Notes: generated by a model not told the origin, from the letters alone. A stretch of 64,000 bases of DNA from Clostridiales bacterium (GCA_017615755.1 JAFZZM010000016.1:1-64000), one strand, 5' to 3'. Numbered from the stretch's first letter, positions 9,229 to 18,494 are shown. Numbers and translations: made by a program.

Positions 9229-10671
9229 TTATTTCACAACACGAAGTGTCTTCAGCGAGCTGTCTTCCGCGCCGGTGATCTGACAGCCTTTCTCCTGCGC
9301 GTAAACGAGGTACTCCAGGACTTCCGCCGTGATCTTCTCGCCGGGGGCTAGTACCGGAATTCCGGGTGGGTAGCACATGATGCTCTCGGCTGCGACTCGT
9401 CCTTCGGCTGCTTCAAAAGCGACGTGCTCGCTTTCGGCATAGAAGGCCTCCTGCGGGGAAAGTGCCACGATCGGAGCGATGTAGTTGCTCGGCAGGGAAG
9501 TAATCGGGTCTTTCCCGAAAAGACGGCGGATCTCGCCGAGGGCGCCGACCAGACGCTCCAGGTCACGGATGCGGTCGCCTACGGAAAGGTACGCCAGGCA
9601 GTTTCCGAAGTCACCGAACTCCATCTGGATATCGTATTCATCACGGAGCAGGTCATAGACCTCGATGCCCGCAAGTCCTACGGGAAGGGTATGAATGACC
9701 AGCTTGGTCTTATCGAAATCAAAAACGGTATTGCCGTCAACAAGCTCCGAGCCGAACGCATAGTAGCCGCCGATGGAGTTGATCTCCGATCGTGCATACT
9801 CGGCCATATCGATAACTTTGTCAAAAAGCTCCTTGCCCTGAAGCGCCAGTCTTTTTCGAGAAAGATCAAGGCTCGACAGGAACAGGTAAGAGCCGGAAGT
9901 GGTCTGCGTCAGGTTGATGATCTGGCGCACATAATCCGGGTTCATGTCTTTTCCGATGATGAGAAAAGAACTCTGTGTCAGCGATCCGCCGGACTTGTGC
10001 ATGGAAACGGCAGCCATATCCGCACCGGCTTCCATCGCCGAAACCGGAAGACGGTCCGAGAAGGAAAGGTGTGTGCCGTGCGCCTCATCGACGACGACCT
10101 TCATGCCGTGTGCATGCGCCAGTTTTACGATGCCGGAAAGATCCGAGCAGATACCGTAATATGTCGGATTGTTCACGAAGATGGCTTTGGCATCCGGGTT
10201 CTCGTGAATCGCTTTTTCAATGTCGGAAAGCCTCATGCCGAGTGCGATGCCGTATGTCTCGTGGGCACCAGGGTCGACATAGACCGGAACGGCGCCGCAG
10301 AGAACCATCGCGTTGATGACACTTCTATGTACGTTTCGCGGCACGATGATCTTGTCTCCGCGCGCTGCAACAGTAAAGACCATCGCCTGTACGGAAGAAG
10401 TCGTACCGCCAACCATGAAGAACGCCGCTGCCGCGCCAAAAGCATCTGCTGCGAGTTCCTCAGCTTCTTTGATGACCGAAACCGGGTGACAGAGGTTGTC
10501 GAGCGGTTTCATGGAGTTGACGTCGAGGATCATGGTGCGCTCGCCTAAGAAGGAGGTGAGCTCGGGATTTCCGCGGCCATGCTTATGTCCGGGCACGTCA
10601 AAAGGAACGACCCGCTCAGAAGAGTAGGCCTCGAGTGCTTCTGCGATCGGCGCACGGTCCTGGTTTTTCAT
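9229..10671 (-). CDS. speA: Arginine (Orn/Lys/Arg-type) decarboxylase
   Basis: PLP-dependent fold-type I decarboxylase of the short Gram-positive SpeA/YaaO/Cad group, about 480 residues. Motifs in order are VPFDVPGHKHGRGNPEL (about residue 23), GAAAAFFMVGGTTSSVQAM, VNNPTYYGICSDL, VVDEAHGTHLSF and the PLP-lysine SMHKSGGSLTQSS (about 225). Context decides the substrate: agmatinase lies in the same block, so arginine to agmatine is expected. The substrate cannot be read from the sequence alone, and lysine or ornithine decarboxylation remains possible. The ATG at 10671 gives the typical N-terminus; an in-frame TTG at 10692 is an alternative and neither has a strong ribosome site. The gene lies 42 bp downstream of speD. 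Confidence 0.9.
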   Translation of the reverse strand: MKNQDRAPIAEALEAYSSERVVPFDVPGHKHGRGNPELTSFLGERTMILDVNSMKPLDNLCHPVSVIKEAEELAADAFGAAAAFFMVGGTTSSVQAMVFTVAARGDKIIVPRNVHRSVINAMVLCGAVPVYVDPGAHETYGIALGMRLSDIEKAIHENPDAKAIFVNNPTYYGICSDLSGIVKLAHAHGMKVVVDEAHGTHLSFSDRLPVSAMEAGADMAAVSMHKSGGSLTQSSFLIIGKDMNPDYVRQIINLTQTTSGSYLFLSSLDLSRKRLALQGKELFDKVIDMAEYARSEINSIGGYYAFGSELVDGNTVFDFDKTKLVIHTLPVGLAGIEVYDLLRDEYDIQMEFGDFGNCLAYLSVGDRIRDLERLVGALGEIRRLFGKDPITSLPSNYIAPIVALSPQEAFYAESEHVAFEAAEGRVAAESIMCYPPGIPVLAPGEKITAEVLEYLVYAQEKGCQITGAEDSSLKTLRVVK

Positions 10672-10713
10672 ATATTCTCTGCTCACGGGCAATTCACTTT
10701 CATCCGATACGAC

Positions 10714-11505
10714 TTAGTCGTTATCGTCATCCGGGTTTTCAAATACATTGGCACCCGAGAAGATTTCGATCATTTCTTTTCTGAGATTGTTTGTGATCTC
10801 CAGACGTGTCTTCGGCGCAATCTCATAGACGTCTGTCTTAAAGAGATAGTTCTGCAGATCCACTTCCTTGATCAGCATCTTGGTGTGGTACAGGTTTGCC
10901 TGATAGACATTGATATCGATGGCGTCGTAACGCTCAAGGGTTTTCTTGTCGATATAGTTCTGGATCGAAACGATGTTCTTATCGCGGAAGATCTTCTTAC
11001 CGGAAACATCACGGGTGAAGCCGCGTACACGGTAGTCGAGTGTGATGATATCCGAATCAAAGCTTCCGATCAGATAGTCGAGAGTAGAAAGCGGAGAGAT
11101 CTCACCGCAGGTCGCGACGTCAATATCAACACGGAATGTAGCGATAGACGTGTCCGGATGAAATTCCGGATAGGTATGTACGGTAACATGGCTCTTATCG
11201 AGATGCGCTACGACAGTTTCTGTTTCGATATGCGGGATCATGGACTCCTCTGCAATAAGGAGCGTAACCGAAGCTCCCTGCGGCTCGTAGTCCTGCTTGG
11301 AAATGCTAAGTACTTTTGCACCGATCATTTCGGTGAGATTGGTCAGGATCTTGGTAAGACGCTCCGAGTTGTACTGCTCGTCGATATAAGCGATATAATC
11401 CTTCTGCTCACGTGCGGTCTTGGCATAGCACACATCGTAGATGTTAAAACTCAGGGATTTAGTGAGATTGTTAAATCCGTAAAGGCGAAGCTTCTCGTGC
11501 GCCAT
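10714..11505 (-). CDS. speD: S-adenosylmethionine decarboxylase proenzyme
   Basis: Makes decarboxylated SAM, the aminopropyl donor for SpeE. The 263-residue protein is of the long E. coli type (about 264) rather than the short Bacillus type. The self-processing site is [13 protein letters not shown] (about residue 107), where the serine becomes the pyruvoyl group. Further family landmarks are [23 protein letters not shown] and a C-terminal [11 protein letters not shown]. The start at 11505 ([14 protein letters not shown]) has AAGGA eight bases upstream; two in-frame ATG codons further upstream are less likely. It is the first gene of the polyamine block. Confidence 0.95.
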   Translation of the reverse strand: MAHEKLRLYGFNNLTKSLSFNIYDVCYAKTAREQKDYIAYIDEQYNSERLTKILTNLTEMIGAKVLSISKQDYEPQGASVTLLIAEESMIPHIETETVVAHLDKSHVTVHTYPEFHPDTSIATFRVDIDVATCGEISPLSTLDYLIGSFDSDIITLDYRVRGFTRDVSGKKIFRDKNIVSIQNYIDKKTLERYDAIDINVYQANLYHTKMLIKEVDLQNYLFKTDVYEIAPKTRLEITNNLRKEMIEIFSGANVFENPDDDND

Positions 11506-11640
11506 ATAAACCATCCTTTCCAAGAAGGTTCAATACTTGAGATAGTATCATCCGGGAAACGCACTACTTACGCTACGGAGAAGAGGTCCTGCGCCAAAGC
11601 TCATCGCACTCTTATTGATTATTCACAAGTAAAGTAACCA

Positions 11641-11765
11641 ACTTATAAACATTAAGGGAATTCGAACTTCCCACTCAATAAGGCAGTAATCACTGCCGCT
11701 TCGGCATTTGACCCGGCTGTCCGTATGGCCTTTTAACCACGATCGTTGTGGCGGTCAAACATTGC
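11641..11765. ncRNA. Candidate structured RNA or leader between speD and cysK
   Basis: In a 450-bp gene-free gap there is a cluster of dyads: GGGAA/TTCCC around TTCGAAC (11655-11671), GGCAG/CTGCC (11682-11697), GCCG/CGGC (about 11695-11705), and TTTGACC (11707-11713) pairing with GGTCAAA (11753-11759). The last pair encloses GGCT/GGCC and CCACGA/TTGTGG hairpins, giving a three-way junction. The inner hairpins use G-U pairs on the plus strand where the minus strand would have A-C mismatches, which weakly favours plus-strand transcription. It matches no riboswitch class I know. It could equally belong to the speD leader on the minus strand. Confidence 0.35.
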
Positions 11766-11822
11766 GGAATAAGAAAGAATCTTGATACGCAATGACAAAA
11801 AGATACCACGGAAGAAGTGCTT

Positions 11823-11852
11823 TTGCAATAGTTTTATAAATAAAGCTATATA
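11823..11852 (+). promoter_or_regulatory. Predicted cysK promoter
   Basis: TTGCAA (11823-11828) and TATATA (11847-11852) are 18 bp apart. This leaves a leader of about 95 nt that contains a small CTTCC/GGAAAG hairpin just before the gene. Confidence 0.45.
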
Positions 11853-11955
11853 GAAAGAAAAGGTTTTCTTGCACTCCGTCCCTGATGCGGATAAAATATA
11901 GATTCAGTGAGAAAAGAACTTCCGGGCGTTGTCCCGTGGAAAGCAGGATGGATAA

Positions 11956-12894
11956 ATGGTTTACAACAATGTATTAGAAGCAGTTGGACATACACCTATG
12001 ATTCAGCTGTCCCAGCGTATGGTGGGCGAAGATTCGGCCCGCGTGCTGGTCAAATATGAAGGCCTCAATGTTGGTGGTTCGATCAAGACAAGAACAGCGC
12101 TCAACATGATCGAGCAGGCGGAAAAAGACGGAAAGATCACGAAGGACACGATCATTGTAGAACCGACTTCCGGTAACCAGGGCATCGGCCTGGCGCTGGT
12201 CGGCGCGGTCCGCGGTTATAGAACGATCATCATCATGCCGGACTCAGTCTCCTGTGAAAGAAGATATCTGGTGGAGCACTATGGTGCGGAAGTGAAGCTG
12301 ATCCACGATGAAGGCGATATCGGTAAAGCTATCGACGAGTGCCTGAAACTTGCCGAGAAGATGGAAAAAGAAGACCCGAACGTCTTCGTTCCGCAGCAGT
12401 TTACGAATCCGGCGAACCCGATGGTACATCGCCATCACACAGGTGTGGAGATCCTCGAGCAGGTTGCCGGTCCGATCGACGGTTTCTGCGCAGGTATCGG
12501 AACAGGCGGTACACTTTCTGGTATCGGTGAAGTCCTGAAGGCACAGAACCCGAACATTACGATCTGGGCGGTCGAGCCGGAGAATGCAGCGATCCTGGCC
12601 GGTGGAAACATCGGATCGCACCTTCAGATGGGCATCGGTGACGGTCTGATCCCGGAGAACCTGAATACCGAGATCTTCGAAGATGTGTACGTCGTATCCG
12701 ATGAAGACGCTCTTGAAACGGCAAAAGATCTGGCAAGAAAAGAAGGCCTGATGTGCGGTATCTCTTCCGGATCGAATGTCGCGGCGGCGATCGCGATGGC
12801 GAAGAAACTCGGAAAAGGAAAGACCGTGGTCACGGTCCTCCCGGATACGGCAGAAAGGTACTTCTCGACGCCGCTTTTCGGGCAGAACAACTAA
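11956..12894 (+). CDS. cysK: Cysteine synthase A (O-acetylserine sulfhydrylase)
   Basis: PLP enzyme making cysteine from O-acetylserine and sulfide. The 312-residue length fits the family. Seen are the PLP lysine in NVGGSIKTRTAL (about residue 42), the asparagine/substrate loop PTSGNQGIGLAL (about 75), the phosphate-binding GIGTGGTLSGIGE (about 180) and the C-terminal GISSGSNVAAA. The segment EPENAAILAGGNIGSHLQMGIGDG is typical of CysK rather than CysM or cystathionine beta-synthase. It appears monocistronic, with its own predicted promoter and a strong terminator. No serine acetyltransferase lies nearby. Confidence 0.95.
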   Translation: MVYNNVLEAVGHTPMIQLSQRMVGEDSARVLVKYEGLNVGGSIKTRTALNMIEQAEKDGKITKDTIIVEPTSGNQGIGLALVGAVRGYRTIIIMPDSVSCERRYLVEHYGAEVKLIHDEGDIGKAIDECLKLAEKMEKEDPNVFVPQQFTNPANPMVHRHHTGVEILEQVAGPIDGFCAGIGTGGTLSGIGEVLKAQNPNITIWAVEPENAAILAGGNIGSHLQMGIGDGLIPENLNTEIFEDVYVVSDEDALETAKDLARKEGLMCGISSGSNVAAAIAMAKKLGKGKTVVTVLPDTAERYFSTPLFGQNN

Positions 12895-12903
12895 AAACTA
12901 CGA

Positions 12904-12939
12904 AAAACAACGTCCCTGCGGGCGTTGTTTTCTTTTTGT
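12904..12939 (+). terminator. Intrinsic terminator after cysK
   Basis: AAAACAACG and CGTTGTTTT arms with an inner CCC/GGG stem around TGC, followed by CTTTTT. Confidence 0.9.
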
Positions 12940-13023
12940 TCATCGTTTAGGCAAACAATATTGATGCATTGCACTTCCTTTATCTCCTATACTGAAATTG
13001 TATACGGGGAAGGAGGTGCCTTT

Positions 13024-14535
13024 ATGAAGCGTTTGATCAAGCAGCAGCTTTGCTTACTTATTACCTTTGCCATGGTCTTTTCACTGATGGGATGTTCCGA
13101 ATCGGACTCGAAAGAAACGAGGACGACGCGTGAGCGTGCGGAGCAGAAAGACCGCACCGATGACGAGGACGAAGAAGATGTAGAAGACGTTGAGGAGACG
13201 ACCAAGAAGACCCGCGCGACCAAGGAAGAGACGGAGGAGACGGAAGAAACAACGGTGGAGACTACGCCGGAATCTTCTGAGACGGAAGAGACAACAACTG
13301 AAACTACGGAAGAAACGACCGAGGCGACTACCGAAGCGACGACCGCAGCTCCTACGGCGACCCCGAAACCGAAGGCCACGGCTACACCAAAGCCGACAGC
13401 GAAACCGAAAGCTACGGCGACTCCTAAGCCGAAGCCGACGGCTACCCCTAAGCCGAAGCCCACGGCTACGCCGAAACCGAAGCCGACCGCGACTCCGAAA
13501 CCAACGGCGACCCCGAAACCGACCGCAACCCCGAAGCCTGTGAACATGACGCAGAAGACTGTCGATGCGCAGGTAAAAGAACTTCTCAAGAATATCGCTT
13601 CGAATGACGTGAAAACGGTCAATACCAAAGCGGGCTGTGAAGTCATGAAGAGCTTCGGACTCTACGCACCTGTCTACAAAAAACTGTATGAATTCTGTTC
13701 TTATGAGGTTGAGATCAAGAAGCCGGGCGTGAACAGCAGCGACATCGTCATCCATTTCCATTACCACCAGCCCGGACCGGCACTGGATCAGCTGATCCAG
13801 GACCAGAACAAGATGGTGGAGATCATGGCGGATCACGTGGAGGCAATCATCAACGGCACCACAGCCAAGGATCTGAATGCGGAGACCTATGCCAAGTATA
13901 TGGCGGAGTACCTGCCATCTACACCGGTAGGCGATGTCGATGTAGCCACAACGATCCACCTCAACAAAGGCAAATACACTTTTGACGGCAATATCGGACA
14001 GCTGATCCTTGGATTTGAAGCCAATTACTATTGGAAGGGTGGTCTTTCAAAAGAACTTGCCCTGGCGACGGCCGAGTATCTCCTGAATTCCGGAAGACTC
14101 AATCACATGGAAGAGTATAACTGGTTCTGTGAAAAGTACACGAAGTCTTATTCTCAGATCAATGTGAAGTATGAGGAGGCAGGGAAAGGATACAAGATCG
14201 TTCCGGTCAAAAAGTGCTTCGATGATTACCGCGAGATCCCGGGTATAGATCCCGATGAAAAAGAGACATACTTCCGTGTCACTTATCCGGAAACGATAAA
14301 AGAAGACTTTAAGTATTGCTACAAGATATATGTAAACGGGAAGGAAAGGGGTACACTCTATAAAGAATTAACTGCTGGAACGAATGGAAGGAAATCGACG
14401 AGATTTGATTTCCACTGGAAGAAGAAAGACGGTACCATAGACAAGAAGCCAACGGGAGATTACAAAGTGGAACTGTATGCACCCAATGACGATACAAAGC
14501 TTGTGGCTACGATCACTTATACAGTCAACGGATAA
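13024..14535 (+). CDS. Lipoprotein with long low-complexity wall-spanning linker
   Basis: GGAAGGAGG lies eight bases before the ATG at 13024. Residues 1-23 form a lipoprotein signal ending MGCS. Next comes an acidic Glu/Thr-rich stretch (about 30-110) and a Pro-Thr-Ala-Lys repeat (TATPKPKATATPKP units, about 110-175) that looks like a wall spacer; the underlying DNA is correspondingly repetitive. The C-terminal ~330 residues form a folded domain that I cannot assign; its last part (RVTYPETIKEDFKYCYKIYVNG ... GDYKVELYAPNDD) looks like a beta-sandwich. Total 503 residues. The last 11 bp overlap the convergent maf gene. Function unknown, cell-surface location inferred. Confidence 0.8.
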   Translation: MKRLIKQQLCLLITFAMVFSLMGCSESDSKETRTTRERAEQKDRTDDEDEEDVEDVEETTKKTRATKEETEETEETTVETTPESSETEETTTETTEETTEATTEATTAAPTATPKPKATATPKPTAKPKATATPKPKPTATPKPKPTATPKPKPTATPKPTATPKPTATPKPVNMTQKTVDAQVKELLKNIASNDVKTVNTKAGCEVMKSFGLYAPVYKKLYEFCSYEVEIKKPGVNSSDIVIHFHYHQPGPALDQLIQDQNKMVEIMADHVEAIINGTTAKDLNAETYAKYMAEYLPSTPVGDVDVATTIHLNKGKYTFDGNIGQLILGFEANYYWKGGLSKELALATAEYLLNSGRLNHMEEYNWFCEKYTKSYSQINVKYEEAGKGYKIVPVKKCFDDYREIPGIDPDEKETYFRVTYPETIKEDFKYCYKIYVNGKERGTLYKELTAGTNGRKSTRFDFHWKKKDGTIDKKPTGDYKVELYAPNDDTKLVATITYTVNG

Positions 14536-15148
14536 AGTCCAGGAGCTCCCGATACACCCTTGCAACGGGTAAGCCCACCACGGCGTAGTAATCGCCGGAA
14601 ATAGAATCGATGAGAAGAGAGCCGGTGTCCTGTATTCCATAGGCGCCGGCTTTATCCATGGGCGAGCCGGAGGCGATGTAGGATTCGATCAGGTTTTTCT
14701 GGTCCTCATCCAGCTTGTGGAACTTTACGTCGGCAAAAGCACTGAAGCTGCGGTTTTCTTTCTTGCTCTGAATGGAGACGCCGGTATAGACGCGGTGCGT
14801 CTTTCCGGAAAGGATCGTGAGCATGCGGCGCGCGTCATCTTCGTCTTTCGGTTTTCCCAGGATCTCACTTTCCGTGACCACGACCGTGTCAGAGCCGATG
14901 ACGACCGCCTCGTCATCCACGATATCAGAAAACGCGGCAGATGCTTTTGCCGAAGCCTGCGCGCAGGCGACTTTTTCCGCGATCGTGTACATATCGGAGC
15001 GGACCCCGGAAGATCCGAAACTTTGCATAACAGAAGCAAAGACAGCATCTTCGTCCACATGGGCGTCACGGACTTCGAAAGAAAGCCCCGTCATCGAGAG
15101 CAGCTCGAAACGACGGGGTGATTTACTTGCAAGAATAATGCGGGACAT
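14525..15148 (-). CDS. maf: Maf-like nucleoside triphosphate pyrophosphatase
   Basis: House-cleaning enzyme that hydrolyses (d)NTPs, often dTTP/UTP or modified bases, to monophosphates. The N-terminus IILASKSPRRFELLSMTGL carries the signature S-x-S-P-R-R motif. VVIGSDTVVV holds the catalytic Asp, and LSGKTHRVYTGVSI and SPMDKAGAYGIQDTG are the remaining conserved blocks. At 207 residues it is a little longer than usual. Its 3' end overlaps the convergent lipoprotein gene by 11 bp. It is 7 bp downstream of nadC on the same strand, so it may be the last gene of a nadB-nadC-maf operon. Confidence 0.92.
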   Translation of the reverse strand: MSRIILASKSPRRFELLSMTGLSFEVRDAHVDEDAVFASVMQSFGSSGVRSDMYTIAEKVACAQASAKASAAFSDIVDDEAVVIGSDTVVVTESEILGKPKDEDDARRMLTILSGKTHRVYTGVSIQSKKENRSFSAFADVKFHKLDEDQKNLIESYIASGSPMDKAGAYGIQDTGSLLIDSISGDYYAVVGLPVARVYRELLDFIR

Positions 15149-15155
15149 ATAGACC

Positions 15156-16013
15156 TCACTCTACCGGTTTTAAGTTCTTCATGGAGAAGTCCAGGATCGG
15201 AGCGGAATGGGTCAGTGCGCCGCAGGAGATGTAGTCGACACCGATCTCGGCAAGCTTTCTCAGACGCTCTTTGTTCATGTTTCCGGAGGCCTCGAGTTCA
15301 GCCTTGCCCTTCGCCATAGCAACAGCCTGGGCGGTCATCTCATCGGTCATGTTGTCCAGCATGATGATGTCTGCCTTCGAATCGAGGGCTTCTTGGAGCA
15401 TCTCCAGATTCTCGACTTCGACTTCGATCTTTCTTACGAAAGGAGCATAAGCCTTGGCCATCTCGACGGCTTTTTTGATGGAACCGGCGGCACCGATGTG
15501 GTTGTCCTTGATGAGGACACCATCGGAAAGGTTATAGCGATGGTTCGTGCCGCCACCGATGCGTACTGCGTACTTTTCGAAAGGACGCATATTCGGTGTA
15601 GTCTTTCTTGTATCGAGAAGCTTGGTGTCGAACCCTTCCAGTTCACGCGTCATGGAACGGGTGAGGGTAGCGATACCGCTCATGCGCTGCAGGAAGTTGA
15701 GCGCTGTTCTTTCGCCGCTCAGGACAGCACGGCCGTCACCGGTCAGAACGCCGATCAGGTCGCCTTTGTGGATCTCATCGCCGTCTTTGAAGTTGGCTTT
15801 GAAAGAAGAATTGTCGCAGAGCATCTCAAATACACGTGTGTACACGTCGAGACCGCAGAGTACACCGTCCTGCTTACAGATCAGGTCGACCGTGACCAGG
15901 AAAGGTTCCGGCATGACAGCCTGTGTGGTGACATCGTCGGAAGTGATGTCTTCGCGCAGTGCGCGCATGATATAGTCGTCCCAAAGGATCGTATTAAGTA
16001 CACCATTGTTCAT
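15156..16013 (-). CDS. nadC: Nicotinate-nucleotide pyrophosphorylase (quinolinate phosphoribosyltransferase)
   Basis: Converts quinolinate and PRPP to nicotinate mononucleotide in de novo NAD synthesis. The start is the ATG at 16013 (AAGGGA upstream); 285 residues is the normal length. Motifs are DDYIMRALREDITSDDVTTQ (residues about 9-28), LNFLQRMSGIATLTR, LLDTRKTTPNMRPFEKYAVRIGGGTNHR (PRPP and quinolinate binding), LIKDNHI and EVEVENLEML, with IMLDNM near the C-terminus. The start codon lies inside the nadB coding end, a 20-bp overlap that implies tight coupling. Confidence 0.95.
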   Translation of the reverse strand: MNNGVLNTILWDDYIMRALREDITSDDVTTQAVMPEPFLVTVDLICKQDGVLCGLDVYTRVFEMLCDNSSFKANFKDGDEIHKGDLIGVLTGDGRAVLSGERTALNFLQRMSGIATLTRSMTRELEGFDTKLLDTRKTTPNMRPFEKYAVRIGGGTNHRYNLSDGVLIKDNHIGAAGSIKKAVEMAKAYAPFVRKIEVEVENLEMLQEALDSKADIIMLDNMTDEMTAQAVAMAKGKAELEASGNMNKERLRKLAEIGVDYISCGALTHSAPILDFSMKNLKPVE

Positions 16014-17301
16014 AGAAATCTTTGTCCCTTCTCTTGATCTCGGCAAGAACGATCTCACGATACTCTGTTGCGAAATCTCTGCCTTCATACTGTGTAAAAT
16101 CTACGTCTTCAACTTCAGTCGGCTCGTACGGGATCGTCTCTTCGATGTTCTGTGCGGAACGCTTGGAGAAAACCAGACTCTCAAGGAGAGAGTTACTGCC
16201 GAGACGGTTCTTGCCGTGCACGCCGGTGCAGGAAGTCTCGCCGATCGCGTAGAGGTTATCCATGGACGTTCTGCCCTTGAGGTCGACCTCGATACCACCC
16301 ATGAAATAGTGCTGTGCCGGAGTTACCGGGAAAGGTTCTTTCAGGATATCGTAGCCTTCTTCTTTGCAATGCTCGAGGATATTCGGGAAGTGGCTCTTGA
16401 TGAGTTCCGGGTCGAGGTGGGTCACGGACAGCCATACGAAGCCTCTTCCGTCGATCTCCATCTGCTTCTTGATCGCTGCGGAAACGACATCACGAGGCTG
16501 CAGTTCGTCGGTGAATCTCTCCATATTCTTGTTGAGGAGGATACCGCCTTCACCACGGACCGCTTCAGAGATCAGGAACGATCTGCCCGGCTTCTCGGAA
16601 TACAGGGAAGTCGGATGGATCTGAATATAGTTGATGTCCTTGAGAAGGACGTTATGCTTCAGAGCGATAGCCAGAGCGTCACCGGTGATGTGACGGAATG
16701 CGGTGGAGTGCTTGAACAGACCGCCGATACCGCCGGTAGCAAGAACAACAGCTTTGCCGAATACGGCTTCAAAATTGCCCTCTGCGTCTTTGGTGATGAT
16801 GCCTTTGCAGACATTCTTCTCGCAGATCAGATCGACCATGGTGGTGTGCTCGCGGAGAGTGATGTTTTTCTTCTCGCGGACGATCTGAAGGAGCTTGCTG
16901 GTGATCTCCTGGCCAGTGATGTCCTCGTGGTGGAGGATACGGGAAGCGGAGTGACCGCCTTCCTTTGTCAGGTCGAGATCTTCGCCCTTCTTGTCGAAAT
17001 CAACGTGATAGTCCAGCAGCTCACGGATAATGACCGGAGACTGACGGATCATGGTGTCGACGGCTTTTCTGGAGTTCTCGTAATGACCGGCACGAAGTGT
17101 GTCTTCGAAATAATCCTCGTAATCCTGCGAGTCACGAAGAGCGGCGATACCGCCCTGTGCCAGGTACGAAGCGCTGTTTTCCAGTGTATCCTTCGTGATC
17201 ATGTGGATCGAAAGGTTCTCCGGCAGATGCAGCGCACAGAACAGACCCGCTGCGCCGGTGCCGACGATAACTACGTCGGCGGAAGTCGTGGAATTAGACA
17301 T
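15994..17301 (-). CDS. nadB: L-aspartate oxidase
   Basis: FAD enzyme oxidising aspartate to iminoaspartate, the first step of de novo NAD synthesis. The start is the ATG at 17301, preceded by GGGGGAGG; a longer upstream reading frame lacks homology. Seen are the FAD-binding VVIVGTGAAGLFCALHL (residues 9-25), SASYLAQGGIAALRD, LATGGIGGLFKHSTAFRHITGD, HPTSLYS, RDVVSAAI and the C-terminal GRDFATEYREIV. At 435 residues it lacks much of the C-terminal helical domain of the ~540-residue E. coli protein, as in other clostridial forms. Quinolinate synthase (nadA), often its neighbour, is not in this window. Confidence 0.93.
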   Translation of the reverse strand: MSNSTTSADVVIVGTGAAGLFCALHLPENLSIHMITKDTLENSASYLAQGGIAALRDSQDYEDYFEDTLRAGHYENSRKAVDTMIRQSPVIIRELLDYHVDFDKKGEDLDLTKEGGHSASRILHHEDITGQEITSKLLQIVREKKNITLREHTTMVDLICEKNVCKGIITKDAEGNFEAVFGKAVVLATGGIGGLFKHSTAFRHITGDALAIALKHNVLLKDINYIQIHPTSLYSEKPGRSFLISEAVRGEGGILLNKNMERFTDELQPRDVVSAAIKKQMEIDGRGFVWLSVTHLDPELIKSHFPNILEHCKEEGYDILKEPFPVTPAQHYFMGGIEVDLKGRTSMDNLYAIGETSCTGVHGKNRLGSNSLLESLVFSKRSAQNIEETIPYEPTEVEDVDFTQYEGRDFATEYREIVLAEIKRRDKDFYEQWCT

Positions 17302-17558
17302 GTTTTGCCTCCCCCAATATAAGGTACATATATTAGCATGAATTTTAACACGCACCACGGGACGTGACAAGCAAAGGAAGGATATGCGGTTCACTCTCTC
17401 TGAAAAATCTGATCTTTTGGGGATTCGGTCTTTGAGGACTGTCCACCCATTGTCTTTTTTCTTGATTAGGCGTTATAATACCATATATTATTTTCCTTTC
17501 CCTTGTGTGTCGTCCCCAATGAAGGGGAGGTGAGGGAGAAGTTAGATGGAGGAAATGG

Positions 17559-18494
17559 ATGAATCCAATCAAGATCATCCCGATGGCGAAAGAATGCCTG
17601 TGGGGTGGAGATCGTCTGAAGGCGGGCTATAACATAGAAACGGATCTGGACCGGGTCGCGGAGGCGTGGATGCTTTCGCCGACGGTAGAAACCTCGATCA
17701 TCGGATCAGGAGAACTTTCGGGACAACCGATCACAGCGCTTTTGGATGAGGGCGAGGATATCAATAAGGCTTTCCCGCTTATGGTGAAGTTTATCGATGC
17801 GGCAAAACCATTGTCCGTCCAGGTGCATCCCAGCGATGATTTTGCAATGGCGAATTACGGTACATGCGGCAAGACCGAGTGCTGGTATGTTTTGGATGCC
17901 GAACCGGGTGCCTACCTCTACTATGGATTCTCCAGACCGGTCAACCGCGAAGAAGTCCGCGAGCGGATCGAAAACGGTACCCTGATCTCTGTACTTAACA
18001 AGATCGAGGTAAAGAAGAACGATATCTTCCTGATCAAGAGCGGAACACTGCATGCTATCGGCCCGGGTATCCTGGTTGCCGAGATCCAGCAGAATTCCCC
18101 TTGGACATTCCGTGTATTTGACTACCAGCGCGTAGACAAGGACGGAAAGCAGAGAGAACTGCATATTGAGGAAGCTCTGGCCTGCATGAATCTTGCATGT
18201 TTCCAGGCACAATCCCGTCCGAAGCCGCTTAAGGCCGGCGATGGGTATCAGATCTTCGAAATGGCGAAGTGCCGGTACTTTGATGCGTACATCTATCGGA
18301 TCACAAAAGAGGTCACGGTCAGCGGTACGACAAAGAAGTGGCGGGGAATACTGGTAACGGATGGACAGATGACTATCCGCAACAAGAACGAAGAAGAAAC
18401 GATCAGCGCGAGAAAAGGTGAGTTCTACCTGGTTCCGCGTAACGATGATCTGTATGAGATCAAAGGGGAGGCCGAGTTTATCCTGGTCGATTGA
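17559..18494 (+). CDS. manA: Mannose-6-phosphate isomerase, class I (short type)
   Basis: Zinc-dependent interconversion of mannose-6-phosphate and fructose-6-phosphate. The 311-residue length fits the Firmicutes short form. Visible are LWGGDRLKAGYN near the N-terminus, the metal-binding PLSVQVHPSDDFA (about residue 87) and KTECWYVLDAEPGA (about 105), and SGTLHAIGPGILVAEIQQNS (about 163), which carries the conserved catalytic and zinc residues. GGAGG is six bases before the ATG. The divergent nadB promoter region lies upstream. The membrane protein 53 bp downstream is probably co-transcribed. Confidence 0.92.
   Translation: MNPIKIIPMAKECLWGGDRLKAGYNIETDLDRVAEAWMLSPTVETSIIGSGELSGQPITALLDEGEDINKAFPLMVKFIDAAKPLSVQVHPSDDFAMANYGTCGKTECWYVLDAEPGAYLYYGFSRPVNREEVRERIENGTLISVLNKIEVKKNDIFLIKSGTLHAIGPGILVAEIQQNSPWTFRVFDYQRVDKDGKQRELHIEEALACMNLACFQAQSRPKPLKAGDGYQIFEMAKCRYFDAYIYRITKEVTVSGTTKKWRGILVTDGQMTIRNKNEEETISARKGEFYLVPRNDDLYEIKGEAEFILVD

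Noticed and set aside
11655..11671. tRNA or tmRNA T-arm (GGGAA stem with a TTCGAA loop)
   Set aside because: The stem register is shifted by one from a true T-loop and no acceptor, D or anticodon arms are found.
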